NCBI GenBank assembly: GCA_944739405.2
Contig: OX123197.2
Span: 56,768,047 to 56,832,046, forward strand
Source of the DNA: Euclidia mi
Lineage: Eukaryota; Arthropoda; Insecta; Lepidoptera; Erebidae
Reading direction: 5' to 3'
DNA length: 64,000 bases
Position 1 is the stretch's first letter. The number at the start of each line of letters is the position of its first letter. The position numbers and the translations under genes were made by a program. Shown here piece after piece: positions 21,069-30,988 of this stretch. The notes below the pieces were generated by a model that did not search any database, was not told the origin of the DNA, and worked only from the letters and a program-made list of their open reading frames with translations.

Positions 21069-21568
21069 TGGTTCGGCGTTACACCGAAACCGTAGGGTAG
21101 GGTTCTAGGCGACTTGGAGAAGGAAATGGACTGTATAGAGAGGATAGCGGTTCTTCGCCACCTAGGAGATGGGTACGCTAAGGGGTGATTGAGTGGGTAT
21201 AGGATATTTCAAGGATGGAGGGCACCTACCTTATACAACCTTCTTCGTTTCCGTAGGGCAGTCTCCTGGTGGTTTCGTGATGCAGCTGCTTGTTTTCACT
21301 TCAATTCACCATTCGCGAGCGGGTTTTCCTTGGTGGAAGCGGTAATAAATCACATACAACGGTGCGGCGCGGTACGGTATCGAGACGGCGTTCTCAGCGA
21401 GCGGAATGTTCTCGACTGTCACTCGCGTCGACGATTCAGGCGGAAGGCAGTGCCTCTTCCAGGGAGTGGGATAGAGCGGGACGGAAATATGATATCGCTC
21501 GCACTAGAACGTGGAACGATTGATGTTGATGCGATTAGTTATGGATAGGAAGGTAGATGGCGCTACCA
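21069..21568 (-). repeat. BEL 3' LTR (500 bp)
   Basis: Ends TGGTTCGGCG...GGCGCTACCA. Nearly identical to 25382-25881. It is the 3' LTR because the coding strand is minus. On the coding strand it is immediately preceded by a G-rich polypurine run (21569-21578). Confidence 0.95.
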
Positions 21569-21580
21569 TATCCCCCCGGC
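21569..21580 (-). promoter_or_regulatory. Polypurine tract of the BEL element
   Basis: The minus strand reads GCCGGGGGGATA directly before the 3' LTR. This is the expected position and composition for the plus-strand DNA primer site of an LTR retrotransposon. Confidence 0.7.
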
Positions 21581-21783
21581 CCTAAAGGGTTGCCTTTAAA
21601 AAAAATAGAATTGAACTTAGCTATGTTGGGTGTACTACCGCATAACCCATCAATAGGCTAAGACAGCGATATGACAATAAATTAATCTAAATTAACTTTA
21701 GCGAAAAACTACAAACGCAATAATAGCGAAAACTACTAACTAAATACTTAAACTAAGAGGTAGGTCCAACTTCAGGCTAGATC

Positions 21784-22119
21784 TCACTGAGTTGGAAGCG
21801 GACGCGAGTTGATCAGTGCCTCGACTTGTGCAAGGACAGTTAAAGACTCTTCGTAAGAGAGGATCTGTTGACCTATAACTTTGAAGAGATGCGTTTTAAT
21901 TACTTTGACCATGCTTGCCCAACATCCACCGAAATGTGGTGATGCTGGTGGAATAAACTTCCAGTCAATATGATCTATGGAGAGTTCTTCCTGAAGACGA
22001 GTACGATAACTCGCGACGTGATTGAAACAAGTAGCGGGAACAAGTTCAATCAATTTACTAACGCGATTGGCGACAAAAGTCTGCCAGCGGTGAGGAGAAG
22101 AATAAATCCAAGCGAGCAC
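21784..22119 (-). pseudogene. BEL Pol remnant: RNase H/connection end fused to integrase tail
   Basis: The 111-codon frame begins with a connection-region phrase ('FVANRVSKLIEL') and continues into the end of the integrase core ('PPASPHFGGCWASMVKV', then 'LAQVEALINSRPL', which holds the final catalytic-type Glu). The HHCC finger and both catalytic Asp residues of integrase are missing, so roughly the first half of integrase has been deleted between the two parts. It cannot be functional. Confidence 0.75.
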
Positions 22120-22196
22120 TACCTTGGAGTCGGAAAATGCGTATATTTATTACTAGAGTAGTGGGGCAAAACTGTGTCTTGAACCTTGCGGAGCAA

Positions 22197-22883
22197 CTAA
22201 GACAGCAGAAGGGCTGCGCACAACTCCAGTCTCGCAACCGAAATGGTTTTAACAGGCGAGACCTTAGACTTGGCACAAACTAACTGCACCGAGTAGTTAG
22301 AACCAATGCGGACTTGCAGATATACGACTCCGCCGTAAGCACGCTCGCTGGCGTCAGCGAAACCTATTAAGTTGACGGTACATCCATCTACCAACCCAAG
22401 ATGACGCGGAACAGTAACTTGATTGAGCGCGGTAAGCTCAATACAAAACTGGCCCCAAGCGGCGAAAATATGGTCAGGGGGTGTTTCATCCCACTCACAC
22501 TTTGATAGCCAAAGCTCTTTGATCAAGAGCTTGGCGTACAAAATTGTGGGAGCCACAAAACACATTATGTCCCATAGTCTAGCCACTGTGGACAGCATAG
22601 TGCGCTTGGCGCACTTATCATCTGGCGGTGAGACGTCAAACCGAAAACTATCGCAGGATTTGTCCCAGTGTAAACCGAGAACCTTATGCGGTACAGACTT
22701 CTCAAACTCAATGTCTGGAGAAGCTTTATGAGATTCTGGTATGCGTGCGAGAACCTCCTTAGAGTTGCTTGTCCATTTGACAAGATCAAACTGGCCTCGC
22801 TTGAAAAGCTGAATGAGCTCTTCACAAAGCGAAATTGCTAGCGGAGCGGGTATGACACTACAGGCAAGGTCATCCATATACAA
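22197..22883 (-). pseudogene. BEL Pol remnant: RT from YMDD box through RNase H
   Basis: The 228-codon frame opens exactly at the RT active-site box (YMDD) and runs through the thumb ('KVLGLHWD'), the BEL-typical 'RLWDIMCFVAPTILYAKLLIKELW', and the RNase H start 'GFADASERAYGGVVYL'. The fingers and the first catalytic Asp of RT are absent, replaced by the microsatellite at 22891-23014. The left end breaks into another frame at about 22197. Confidence 0.85.
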
Positions 22884-22890
22884 AGCGGAA

Positions 22891-23014
22891 GTGTAGTATA
22901 GTATAGTGTAGCGTAGCTTAGCTTAGCATAGCATAGCATAGCGTAGCATAGCATAGCATAGCATAGCGTAGTATAGCATGGCGTAGCATAGTGTAGCATA
23001 GCATAGCATAGCTA
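22891..23014. repeat. GCATA/GTATA microsatellite inside the BEL element
   Basis: About 25 five-base units, mostly 'gcata' with 'gtata', 'gcgta' and 'gctta' variants. It lies exactly between the Gag-protease frame and the YMDD fragment, where about 1 kb of RT sequence is expected. Confidence 0.95.
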
Positions 23015-23015
23015 A

Positions 23016-25046
23016 TTAGTGCTTTATCTTACACACAGTTTTAGCACCCACCTTGATCTCTTGAAGAGCAGAACAACAACAAGACGTAATACAATGAGAA
23101 GTATGTAACGTAGGTACGGTACCCATAATCACATACCCAAATACCGTCTCAATAGCGGGCGGTAAATCATATCGCTCACTACGTACTATGTTAGTTAGTA
23201 GCAAGTGCGGAAATATTGAAGCTCCGATCAAAAGATCAATGCCTGCCGGATTCGCAAACTCCGCGTCGGCTAGCGGCAATGACTCGAGATGAGTGAGTGA
23301 TGCTACGTCTACATTAGCGTTCGGCAATGCGTCCGTGATACGCTCCACGATAAGCGAAGAAATGTTAAAATTAATGTCCCTATCAAAACGCGAATGTATT
23401 TTAATATCTACGGAACCCTTGCAATGTTTTTCTGATCCGCCTATCCCTTTGACGCTTGAGTTAGTATTTTTAAAGTTATTCCATAATCCGAGGCGTTTGA
23501 AACATTCCGATGTTATTAGATTGGTCTGAGATGCGCTATCTAGCAGACAACGTACCATGTGCGGCGACCCATTAACATCATATACGATAACTTGCGCTGT
23601 CGCTAACAGAACAGTCTTAGACGCCATACATCGCGTTTTGGCCCTGCGCGGATCATTATAGATGCGCGAGTGCCGTCCTCGCGTGCGCGTCGCCCGCGCA
23701 ATGGACGTCGTACACAACGATACTTCGCCCTGAGGCGTGCAGGGCGAAGGCACCGTGGTCTGCACCTGCGGCTTGAGTGTGTCAAGGTTAGCGGCTTGAC
23801 TTGACAATCGGTTATTTTTATCGAAATGTAACAGTGTATGATGTTTTTGTTTACACGAGCGACATCTCGTTCTACTGGAACAATTACTCGTTTTATGTTT
23901 TATGCTTAAGCAATTAATGCATGCTTTGTTATCTTTTACGCATTTAAAACGAGCAATTGAATTTAAATCATTAAAGGTGGGACACTTATAGTAATGGTCG
24001 TGCACTATATTACTGCACAGACACTTCTGTGAATTATTACTATTAGATTCCGAACATGTTACGTAAGATTGTGGATTAGGAACCGAGTTATTACTACTAT
24101 TTCGCGATTTATTCAACCTTTGTTTGTTGTTGTTAGTGTTAGACGGGCCCGGTGAACCCGACTGCGTATTATGAAATATTCGACACTGATCTTTGATGAA
24201 CGAAATAAAACTATCTAGTGTAGGTATTTTATTGTTGCGTTCCGTCATCTCGAATGCGCGAATTGTAACAGTGTCAAACTTTTTTAAAGCGAGTTGAAGC
24301 AACATTAATTCGGAAAGATCTTCTAATTTTAAATTCCTGAGAGAATTAACCGCGGTTACGAAGTTATCAATAAACAGCTGGAAATTCGAGACAGACGCGT
24401 TGCCGGACAGTTTGTGATTTAAAGCTTGGTCAAAGTACGTAGACGCTAGGACGCGCGTGTCCTGATATCTGTCAAGTAGTGACTGAAATATGACCTGATA
24501 ACTCTCAGCACTGGGTGTGACACCTGCAAATACGGACTGGGCCTTCGGTGACAGTTTACCTATTAAATAGTACAACCTGTCAGCATCTGTCAGAGAACCA
24601 TTATCGTGCACTGTAGACTTAAAACTTGCATAGAATAACGGCCAATTTCGTATATCTCCGTCAAACGACATAATCTCGATTGGCGGTAATCTCGGTTTGC
24701 GGGCAACGGGCTCTGCCGAACATTTACCCTCCAATTGCGATTGTATACGCTTAATAATACAATAAAGATCTTCGAATGAGGTATACGCCTGATAGTTCGG
24801 TTTTTCATCAGGATTGATAGAAAGTAATCTTGCGTTATAATCGTCTAACAACTTATGAAAATCTGTTCGAATACTATCTACTGTTATACAATAACTGAGA
24901 AATGCTTCGCTATTACTGTCAGACATAGATGCGGTTTTTGATCGTTCATAGATATTTTGAATGCGCTCAAATAAAATATTGCGTTTCGCTTCTAAGATTG
25001 TCATCTCTTTGTCTTCCGACACGCGTGACTTCTTTTGTTGTGACAT
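23016..25046 (-). CDS. BEL/Pao Gag-protease polyprotein, truncated before RT
   Basis: The frame has 676 codons and starts at an ATG 336 bases inside the 5' LTR boundary. Gag spans about 1-320, with the BEL-typical 'LPPIEIMSFDGDIRNWPLFYASF' and 'RYQDTRVLASTYFDQAL'. Two zinc knuckles follow: CINCLSIKHKTSNC (CX2CX4HX4C) and CRSCKQKHHTLLH (CX2CX3HX4H). The retropepsin-like domain (DUF1758) has 'RCLLDSASQTNLIT' with the catalytic Asp, then 'VKGIGG' and 'IDLLIGASIF'. The frame ends in KIKH just before the microsatellite, where Pol should continue. Gag and the protease appear intact; without full RT and integrase the copy would depend on relatives. Confidence 0.9.
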   Translation of the reverse strand: MSQQKKSRVSEDKEMTILEAKRNILFERIQNIYERSKTASMSDSNSEAFLSYCITVDSIRTDFHKLLDDYNARLLSINPDEKPNYQAYTSFEDLYCIIKRIQSQLEGKCSAEPVARKPRLPPIEIMSFDGDIRNWPLFYASFKSTVHDNGSLTDADRLYYLIGKLSPKAQSVFAGVTPSAESYQVIFQSLLDRYQDTRVLASTYFDQALNHKLSGNASVSNFQLFIDNFVTAVNSLRNLKLEDLSELMLLQLALKKFDTVTIRAFEMTERNNKIPTLDSFISFIKDQCRIFHNTQSGSPGPSNTNNNKQRLNKSRNSSNNSVPNPQSYVTCSESNSNNSQKCLCSNIVHDHYYKCPTFNDLNSIARFKCVKDNKACINCLSIKHKTSNCSSRTRCRSCKQKHHTLLHFDKNNRLSSQAANLDTLKPQVQTTVPSPCTPQGEVSLCTTSIARATRTRGRHSRIYNDPRRAKTRCMASKTVLLATAQVIVYDVNGSPHMVRCLLDSASQTNLITSECFKRLGLWNNFKNTNSSVKGIGGSEKHCKGSVDIKIHSRFDRDINFNISSLIVERITDALPNANVDVASLTHLESLPLADAEFANPAGIDLLIGASIFPHLLLTNIVRSERYDLPPAIETVFGYVIMGTVPTLHTSHCITSCCCSALQEIKVGAKTVCKIKH

Positions 25047-25381
25047 GCTTACGTAAGTATAAGCTAATGAGACCGAAACAAAATAAGAATATCTAATGTA
25101 TGTATTATTTTACCTAAGTAGGCTAAGTAGGCAACACTTTAGAGCTGAGGAACTAAAAGTTGCTTGAAATATGAGATTTATAAGACAACTATGATAGTTC
25201 CAAAATTAATAATTTAATAAGTAGGTAGCTACATAAAAGTTTACCTACTGATACGGGCGGAAATAACCATGTGACGGTTATGTGAATATATTAGGAGTAT
25301 AGCTAGGTGCTATAACTGCCTAGGTATAGCGATATAACGTATAAAAACGTAAATGAATCCGACTCGTATGGATCAAAAAAA

Positions 25382-25881
25382 TGGTTCGGCGTTACACCGA
25401 AACCGTAGGGTAGGGTTCTAGGCGACTTGGAGAAGGAAATGGACTGTATAGAGAGGATAGCGGTTCTTCGCCGCCTAGGAGATGGGTACGCTAAGGGGTG
25501 ATTGAGTGGGTATAGGATATTTCAAGGATGGAGGGCACCTACCTTATACAACCTTCTTCGTTTCCGTAGGGCAGTCTCCTGGTGGTTTCGTGATGCAGCT
25601 GCTTGTTTTCACTTCAATTCACCATTCGCGAGCGGGTTTTCCTTGGTGGAAGCGGTAATAAGTCACATATAACGGTGCGGCGCGGTACGGTATCGAGACG
25701 GCGTTCTCAGCGAGCGGAATGTTCTCGACTGTCACTCGCGTCGACGATTCAGGCGGAAGGCAGTGCCTCTTCCAGGGAGTGGGATAGAGCGGGACGGAAA
25801 TATTATATCGCTCGCACTAGAACGTGGAACGATTGATGTTGATGCGATTAGTTATGGATAGGAAGGTAGATGGCGCTACCA
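25382..25881 (-). repeat. BEL 5' LTR (500 bp)
   Basis: Nearly identical to 21069-21568 (four differences seen, near offsets 90, 280, 288 and 423). It should carry the promoter for minus-strand transcription of gag. It is followed on the outside by the target copy ATGAT (25882-25886). Confidence 0.95.
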
Positions 25882-26780
25882 ATGATTTTGAACAATTTGA
25901 GTAATTATTTGTAATTGTCAAGGTCTTTACATATTCCAGATTATTCTTACCAATTCGTGCAATCGCATCATATTTACTTATATATACCTGAACCTCTTTC
26001 TCATACTGGGTATTCATCCTATTTAGTTGTGACTCTAAAGCGCTGATTTGTGATTTGAGATCCCTTGCATGCTGATCATATAACATCCTACCATTAATTA
26101 ATCCTATATTATAATTTTCTAGGTCCTGTAACAATTCCTTACGTTCAGAAACTAAATTTTTGTATTGGTTTGTTATATTTTTTTATTTATTATACTGTTT
26201 CAAGTTCTGTACCAGTTTACTAATATTTTTGTTTATATTACATAATTTCCTTTGTTGCTTAAAATTTTTAACATAACTTTTTAGTTGTATACTTGTATAC
26301 TATGTCTATTAGACCCTAAGCATAATTTATCACCTAAAATCTCTGAATAAAGGTTCTGTGTTGCACCACGGTTAAGTACTTGCACCGTTTCCTCTAACGA
26401 TTTTACCTTTAACAGAGCCTGTTCTAAATTGCTTTCAAGCTCAGTGATCCAACTTACAGACCAGGAATAGGTGTCATTGCAAGTTGTTAAGGTATTGATC
26501 TCTTCGTGCAACCTGTCTCGCTGCGCAAGAGTGTCCATGTACTCAATGTGAAGTTCAGCGAGTTGTGCTTTTAAGTTTGAGACCTTGCCATTAACAATCT
26601 TGATATCCTCTTCACAATCCGAACGCTCTTTCAGTAGGTGAATATTTCCTCCTGGCACTTTCTTAATTCCATCAAGGCTATTTTGAGCTTATTTTCCATG
26701 TCCTTTGCTGCGGCCTTACGGGTCATCATATAAGTGCTGATTGTTGCAGCAAAGGGTACACCAAACACCTAAGGACAGAA
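25882..26780 (-). pseudogene. LINE A fragment: ORF1 coiled-coil N-terminus
   Basis: The probable ORF1 start is the paired ATG at 26724-26729. The sequence encodes long heptad-like helices ('KLKIALMELRKC', 'LKAQLAELHIEYMDTLAQRDRL', 'LESNLEQALLKVKSLEETV', 'LKSQISALESQLNRM'), that is, a coiled coil. Frame breaks near 26655 and between 26281 and 26134 show decay. After the BEL element the same frame continues into 21063. Coiled coil followed by an SGNH-like region matches the ORF1 plan of some CR1-group LINEs. Confidence 0.65.
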
Positions 26781-27340
26781 AGAAACAAGATGACAGCAGA
26801 CAGACTGATCAGTACCTAATGTGTAAAATGTACCTATACAAAAGGAGTAAGAATGTAGAAAAACAATAGAGAAGATACAGAAAATAAGTAATTTAAAGGT
26901 GTTATTTGACTTAATATTCTAGAATTAGTGTGGAAGTGTATTTTAAAATGAACTATATAGGAATGTAAGTAGGTAAACAAAAAGCAAAAAACTAATATAT
27001 TATGTATTTTAAAACAAAAAGTTACTTATTTGTTTCTAAATTAATGTAATTACATAAACTTGTTCTTATCTCGTGTATTATGGTAAGTGATGGTTTGGTT
27101 TTTTCTTTATAATATCACTTCACGAATTTAATATTGGGGAATAGGAAGGTAAACATTTTTCTTGAAAATAACGTTGATGTTAAGTAGATTAGTAAATAAA
27201 AGTATTCTATGTTGTGCTTAATGAAAAGTGTGTAATATTTGTGTGTATAATATAAATTAATATACTCCCTGGAGTTTACAAAAAGTTCTATATACGGTCC
27301 GTTGTATCTGTCAAACAGCTGTTTTGATCGTAAAACTTCG
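26781..27340. other. AT-rich spacer between LINE A and C2
   Basis: No coding or repeat signature recognised. Confidence 0.4.
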
Positions 27341-27718
27341 TTTTATTTATTTTTATTTATTAAACTTCATACATACACTATAATGAATATGTAGAATATG
27401 TATAGGCGGACTTAATGCCTAAGGCATTCTCTACCAGTCTACTTTTTGGGTGGTGCAGAGATTGAACAAAGTAGGTGTAAATTGAAGTTAGTATAAGAAG
27501 AGAAGGACAATTTTATTCTTCATATTGAGTAAAACTAATCAAGATATTATATAGGTACACATAAAGATAATATGCTAGAAATATATAAACATATAAATAT
27601 TATTTAAAAATAAGAATACACTATATACATACACACACAAATATTTATACATAATGTAAGTATAATTATATATATATATAGAAAAATATATAATAATAAC
27701 TACAATTAAATAGAGATG

Positions 27719-28267
27719 TCAACTCTGTGATGATCCTGCCAACTCCTTCTGCAGTAGTTGCCGCACTTTCAATTTGAATGTATGTCGGCTAGTAGCCATC
27801 CTGATTTCCAGAGGGAGGGCATTCCACAGAAGAATAGATTGCACAGGAAAAGAAGAAAGAAGGAAATCAGAGTTATGTGTCGGACAGAGAAGAAGTAGAT
27901 TGTTAGAAGAACGTAACGTTCTGTCGTGGTTGGAATATAGATACTTAAAATAAGGGGTTAAATAGGTAGGTGGATTAGGACAGATGAGGATAGAGTTAAG
28001 TGTTGTGAGGGCACGCATACTACGGCGTTGACGGATAGCTAACCATTTCAAACGGGAGCGATAAGTAGACACATGGTCATACTTGTGAAGATTAAAGACG
28101 AATCGAATGCAGTTATTGAGAAGACGGTCACGTTTATTGAAAAGGTCCACATTCAGGTCGAAATAACACACATCACCATAGTCGATTATGGGGAAAATTA
28201 GGGTATGCACAAGCATAGTCTTGGTCCTGGTCGGTAGAAAAATTTTCAGGCGATAAAGAGCACACAC
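27719..28267 (-). pseudogene. Family C ORF2 C-terminus (C2)
   Basis: The 182-codon frame holds the RT thumb and C-terminal region: 'MLVHTLIFPIIDYGDVCY', 'KYDHVSTYRSRLKWLAIRQRR' and 'LLLCPTHNSDF'. It is nearly collinear with 9322-9780 in C1. At its 5' side (28246-28290) a short inverted repeat shows that a piece of this coding sequence was duplicated backwards, breaking the frame. Confidence 0.8.
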
Positions 28268-28290
28268 CCTGCGTGCTCTTTATCGCCTGA

Positions 28291-28945
28291 TCACCTACCG
28301 GTGACTTTTTGACTGTCGTGAGTCACCTGAGCACGCCAATTTAGAGTATAGTCTACATGTAGGCCCTGGTCCCTAACTACTGGACTATATTCAATAACTG
28401 ATCCATTGAAAATGATCGATGGTAGTGCGGTCATATCAAGTCTACTCAAAATTCTTTGACTGCCCACAACTATTGCTTGACACTTACTGGGATTTACTGA
28501 CAGACCGAAAGATTTAGACCAACTATGCAGATATTCAAGATCGTAAAGAGAGCGTAAAGCTGCAACTCATCGCCATACAGATGATAGGCGCATTGAAGAT
28601 TCTGGGTTAGGAGATTGATAAAAAATGAAAATAGAAGTGGGGAAAGAATACCGCCTTGTGGAACGCCAGAACCGATCTCACGCCAGTTTGACGAGGATTC
28701 CTCGACGCGAACCGACTGCTAACGTCCACGAAGATATGACGAGAACCGTTCCAGAGCCTCGGAAGAGACCATAAGGTGGGAAAGGATAGCTAGCAGGATC
28801 TCGTGACTGACGACATTAAAGGCGTTAGAGAAATCAACTAAAGCCAACACCGTGACTTTGGTGTCCTCCATGCCTGACCTAATGTCGCCAGTCACTTTAA
28901 GGAGAGCGGAATCAGTACTGTGGCCAGGCCTAAAGCCAGACTGCA
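28291..28945 (-). pseudogene. Family C RT palm region (C2), inactivated
   Basis: The minus strand encodes 'QSGFRPGHSTDSALLKVTG' and 'LVDFSNAFNVVSHEILL' (first catalytic Asp) at 28719-28945. After frame breaks follow 'GVPQGGILSPLLFSF' and an active-site box that reads YGDE (about 28572-28583) in place of YADD. The part 28300-28560 retains 'INPSKCQAIVVG'-like sequence. Several frames are involved, and the enzyme cannot be functional. Confidence 0.75.
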
Positions 28946-29528
28946 TGGGACTTAAAAGATTATTAATATGAATATGGCGAGATAACTGCTTATGGACACT
29001 GGCCTCAAGTACTTTGGACAGAAAAGGAAGAATGGAAATTGGACGGAAGTGATTGGGTAAGGAAGGATTCTGGATCTTGGGCAGAGGTAAGACAAAGGCT
29101 TTGCGTTATAAGTCAGGGAAAACACTGGAGTCAAGGGAAAAATTGATGATGTGCGTGAGCACAGGGATAAGGTGTTCAAGGATAGTCATGATCATGCGGC
29201 GACTGATCTGATCACAGCCCACCGCATTTTACTTTATGGAGCGGATAATCCTTTTGATCTCGTTCGGAGCTATAGGAGAAAAACTGAAATATTCGATGTT
29301 TGGTTGGGTCAAATTACCGAGGTAATCGATAGTGAGATACTTGGTTTGATGATCAAGGAGAGTGGTTGTGGCGAAATGTTGATTTATATCATTCAAACCA
29401 AGTGTCCCCTGGAAATCAAAACGACGCTTCCCGCCAATGCCTAGAGTTCCAAGGAACTTCCAGACATCAGCAGGGGATGAACAGAAGATATTTTCTTGAA
29501 TATGTCGGCGTTTAGCGTTGCGTATCAT
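28946..29528 (-). pseudogene. Family C RT finger region (C2)
   Basis: Frames at 29229-29528 ('FCSSPADVWKFLGTLGIGG', 'PIAPNEIKRIIRSIK') and, shifted, 28952-29179 cover the linker and the RT fingers. 'NEIKRIIRSIK' corresponds to the point where copy C1 begins ('SEIKKIILSIK'). Confidence 0.7.
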
Positions 29529-29574
29529 CTGGTTACACCGATTCCTTGCAGCCTTATAAGCCGTCCAGGTGTCT

Positions 29575-30421
29575 TCACAACGGTCTCTCCTGTACTTGCG
29601 AAAAGCCCGGTCTGGTCCTGCGCCTCATCGCCATCCGGACACCTCTCGTTAGCCAAGGTGCTGGAGGACGTTTTAACTTTATTTTCCTTATTGGAGCATG
29701 TACGTCATATAGGCCAATGAGATTGTCATTGAAGGCTTTGACTTTGTCGTTTACTATGGTAGCCTGGCACACATTGTCCCAGTTAAGTAAGTCAGCGTCC
29801 TGACACAGTTTTTCTACGTCCATACGACCAAAACAACGCCTCTGCACAACCTTAGGTAGGGATTTGGGTGGTTTTAGGATGTAGGAGAGGAAAATGAGGT
29901 CGTGATGAGAGAAAGCAGGAGCTATGTGTTGACCGTAGGAAGAGGCTAGGGTGGGATCAGAGGTTAGGATCAAGTCCAGCCAGGTGTCGTCACCTACCAT
30001 GTTGTGATGGGTAGGTTGCAGAGGTAAGATGTGCAGACTGGCTGACTTAACAATGTCCAGGAGTTTGGAAGATCTTTGGATACAAGGGGACAGGAGATCG
30101 GTGTTAAAATTGCCCATGATGATATGATGTGAATACTCCGACCCTAAAGATTCCAGACTCATTTCGAAACTGGAGAAATAATTTACAGAAGGAGGACAGT
30201 AGACAGTAGACGACACCAAGGACCAATTTGGACCCTTTAACGCAAACTTCGATAAAAATATACTCCGCAGTGGCAGTTGAGTTGGGAGAAGATGAAGACA
30301 GAATTTTATAGGGCAAATTACTGCGGAGATAAATAGCGACACCTCCCCCCTCCGGTCGACTCGATCATTACGGATCAAGATAAAACCGGGGAGAGGGTAA
30401 GTGGTAGAAAGAAGATGCGTT
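29575..30421 (-). pseudogene. Family C endonuclease, main part (C2)
   Basis: Encodes the APE endonuclease after the MITE: 'LPGFILIRNDRVDRRG', 'VYCPPSVNYFSSFEMSLESLG', 'MGNFNTDLLS' (canonical Gly-Asp-Phe-Asn has Asn for Asp), 'DTWLDLILTSDP' and 'FSHHDLIF'. It aligns with C3 ORF2 at 63300-64000 through 'PAPWLTRGVR'. The Asp-to-Asn change at the catalytic box and a frameshift near the 'RRGEVSLFIS' stretch indicate inactivity. A longer frame runs to 30528, but its first residues belong to the MITE. Confidence 0.8.
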
Positions 30422-30425
30422 TTAA

Positions 30426-30740
30426 CACGTTCACTGTGTAGCCAAAATATTGGTGTCGACCCTCTACGTGTAAACCCAAATTGTGGAAGGTTTGTCGCGT
30501 TAGGTATAAATGTAATATAATACACCATTTTTTATTACTTTAAAACCCAAAACCCCAAAAAACTAAAATTAGTGAATGACCCATCCATGGGTCATACACG
30601 TATGAGCTCTTTGTTGCATGCCCCAGCAACATGGCATGCACTTAGGAGCTCTTACTTCGGTTCATGAGACATCGATGGGGCATTCAAGCACGGCGAAATA
30701 TTCAAAATGACCCATCGGTGGGTCATACACAGTGAACGTG
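30426..30740. mobile_element. piggyBac-type MITE (315 bp) with TTAA duplication
   Basis: Terminal inverted repeats CACGTTCACTGTGTA at both ends, flanked by TTAA at 30422-30425 and 30741-30744. Inside are two palindromic copies of 'gacccatc..tgggtc' (about 30577-30596 and 30708-30724) and a palindromic pair of 'gagctc' words. It has no coding capacity. It splits the endonuclease of C2, and the intact sequence of that site is visible in C3 near 63268 ('gttggcttaaacc'). TTAA specificity is the hallmark of piggyBac transposases. Confidence 0.9.
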
Positions 30741-30988
30741 TTAAGCCAACTCTCTGAAACCAGGATAACATGAACATTAGCGTTAGTGAAAGCCTCTAGC
30801 AAGTCGCTGTAATGGCTAGGTATGCTTTGTGCATTAATATGACATACATTAAAATTGCTGCAAGTAGTTTGATTGAAAGTTTTCCTCACAATGTCACCTA
30901 ATGTATCAATAAGAGAATGAAAACTCCCATCTAGCGTTACGTTATCAGAACTATCGGCAGAAAAGAAAGAATCATCATCAGAATTCAT
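30741..30988 (-). pseudogene. Family C ORF2 N-terminus (C2)
   Basis: Starts with an acidic leader 'MNSDDDSFFSADSSDN' (ATG at 30988) and enters the endonuclease with 'VCHINAQSIPSHYSDLLEAF' and 'ILVSESWL', at which point the MITE interrupts. C3 has the same leader and phrase from 63031. The ATG position therefore marks the true ORF2 start of the family. Confidence 0.85.

Larger units (their letters stand above)
21069..25881 (-). mobile_element. BEL/Pao LTR retrotransposon, young but internally deleted
   Basis: Two 500-bp LTRs (21069-21568, 25382-25881) with TG...CA ends flank a minus-strand internal region. The target duplication ATGAT is present on both sides (21064-21068, 25882-25886). I count four differences between the LTRs (about 0.8%). 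Gag-protease is long and open. The N-terminal half of RT and most of integrase are missing, and a GCATA-type microsatellite sits where RT should begin. It is inserted in ORF1 of LINE A. I could not identify a primer-binding site: no TGG follows the 5' LTR. Confidence 0.93.
7900..26780 (-). mobile_element. LINE A: old CR1/Jockey-group LINE, host of five nested insertions
   Basis: Pieces of one minus-strand LINE appear in correct order from right to left: ORF1 coiled coil (25882-26729), ORF1 SGNH-like region (20633-21068), ORF1 end plus endonuclease (18457-20074), RT palm (16271-16724), RT thumb (10521-11086) and C-terminus (8016-8149). Insertions lie at 21069-25881, 20075-20632, 16725-18456, 11087-16270 and about 8150-10517. 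Four have target duplications. Across the 11087-16270 insertion the LINE A frame continues exactly once the insert and one target copy are removed. The remaining host sequence totals about 4 kb, a plausible LINE length. It also has stops, frameshifts and an internal deletion between the RT finger and palm. Outer ends are estimates. Confidence 0.85.

Noticed and set aside
21290..21523. 77-codon plus-strand ORF, repeated at 25603-25836
   Set aside because: It lies inside the BEL LTRs; the two copies exist because the LTRs are duplicated, and LTRs of this type are not coding.
25355..25381. Primer-binding site of the BEL element
   Set aside because: The bases after the 5' LTR on the coding strand are a T-run and do not begin with TGG; no tRNA match could be argued.
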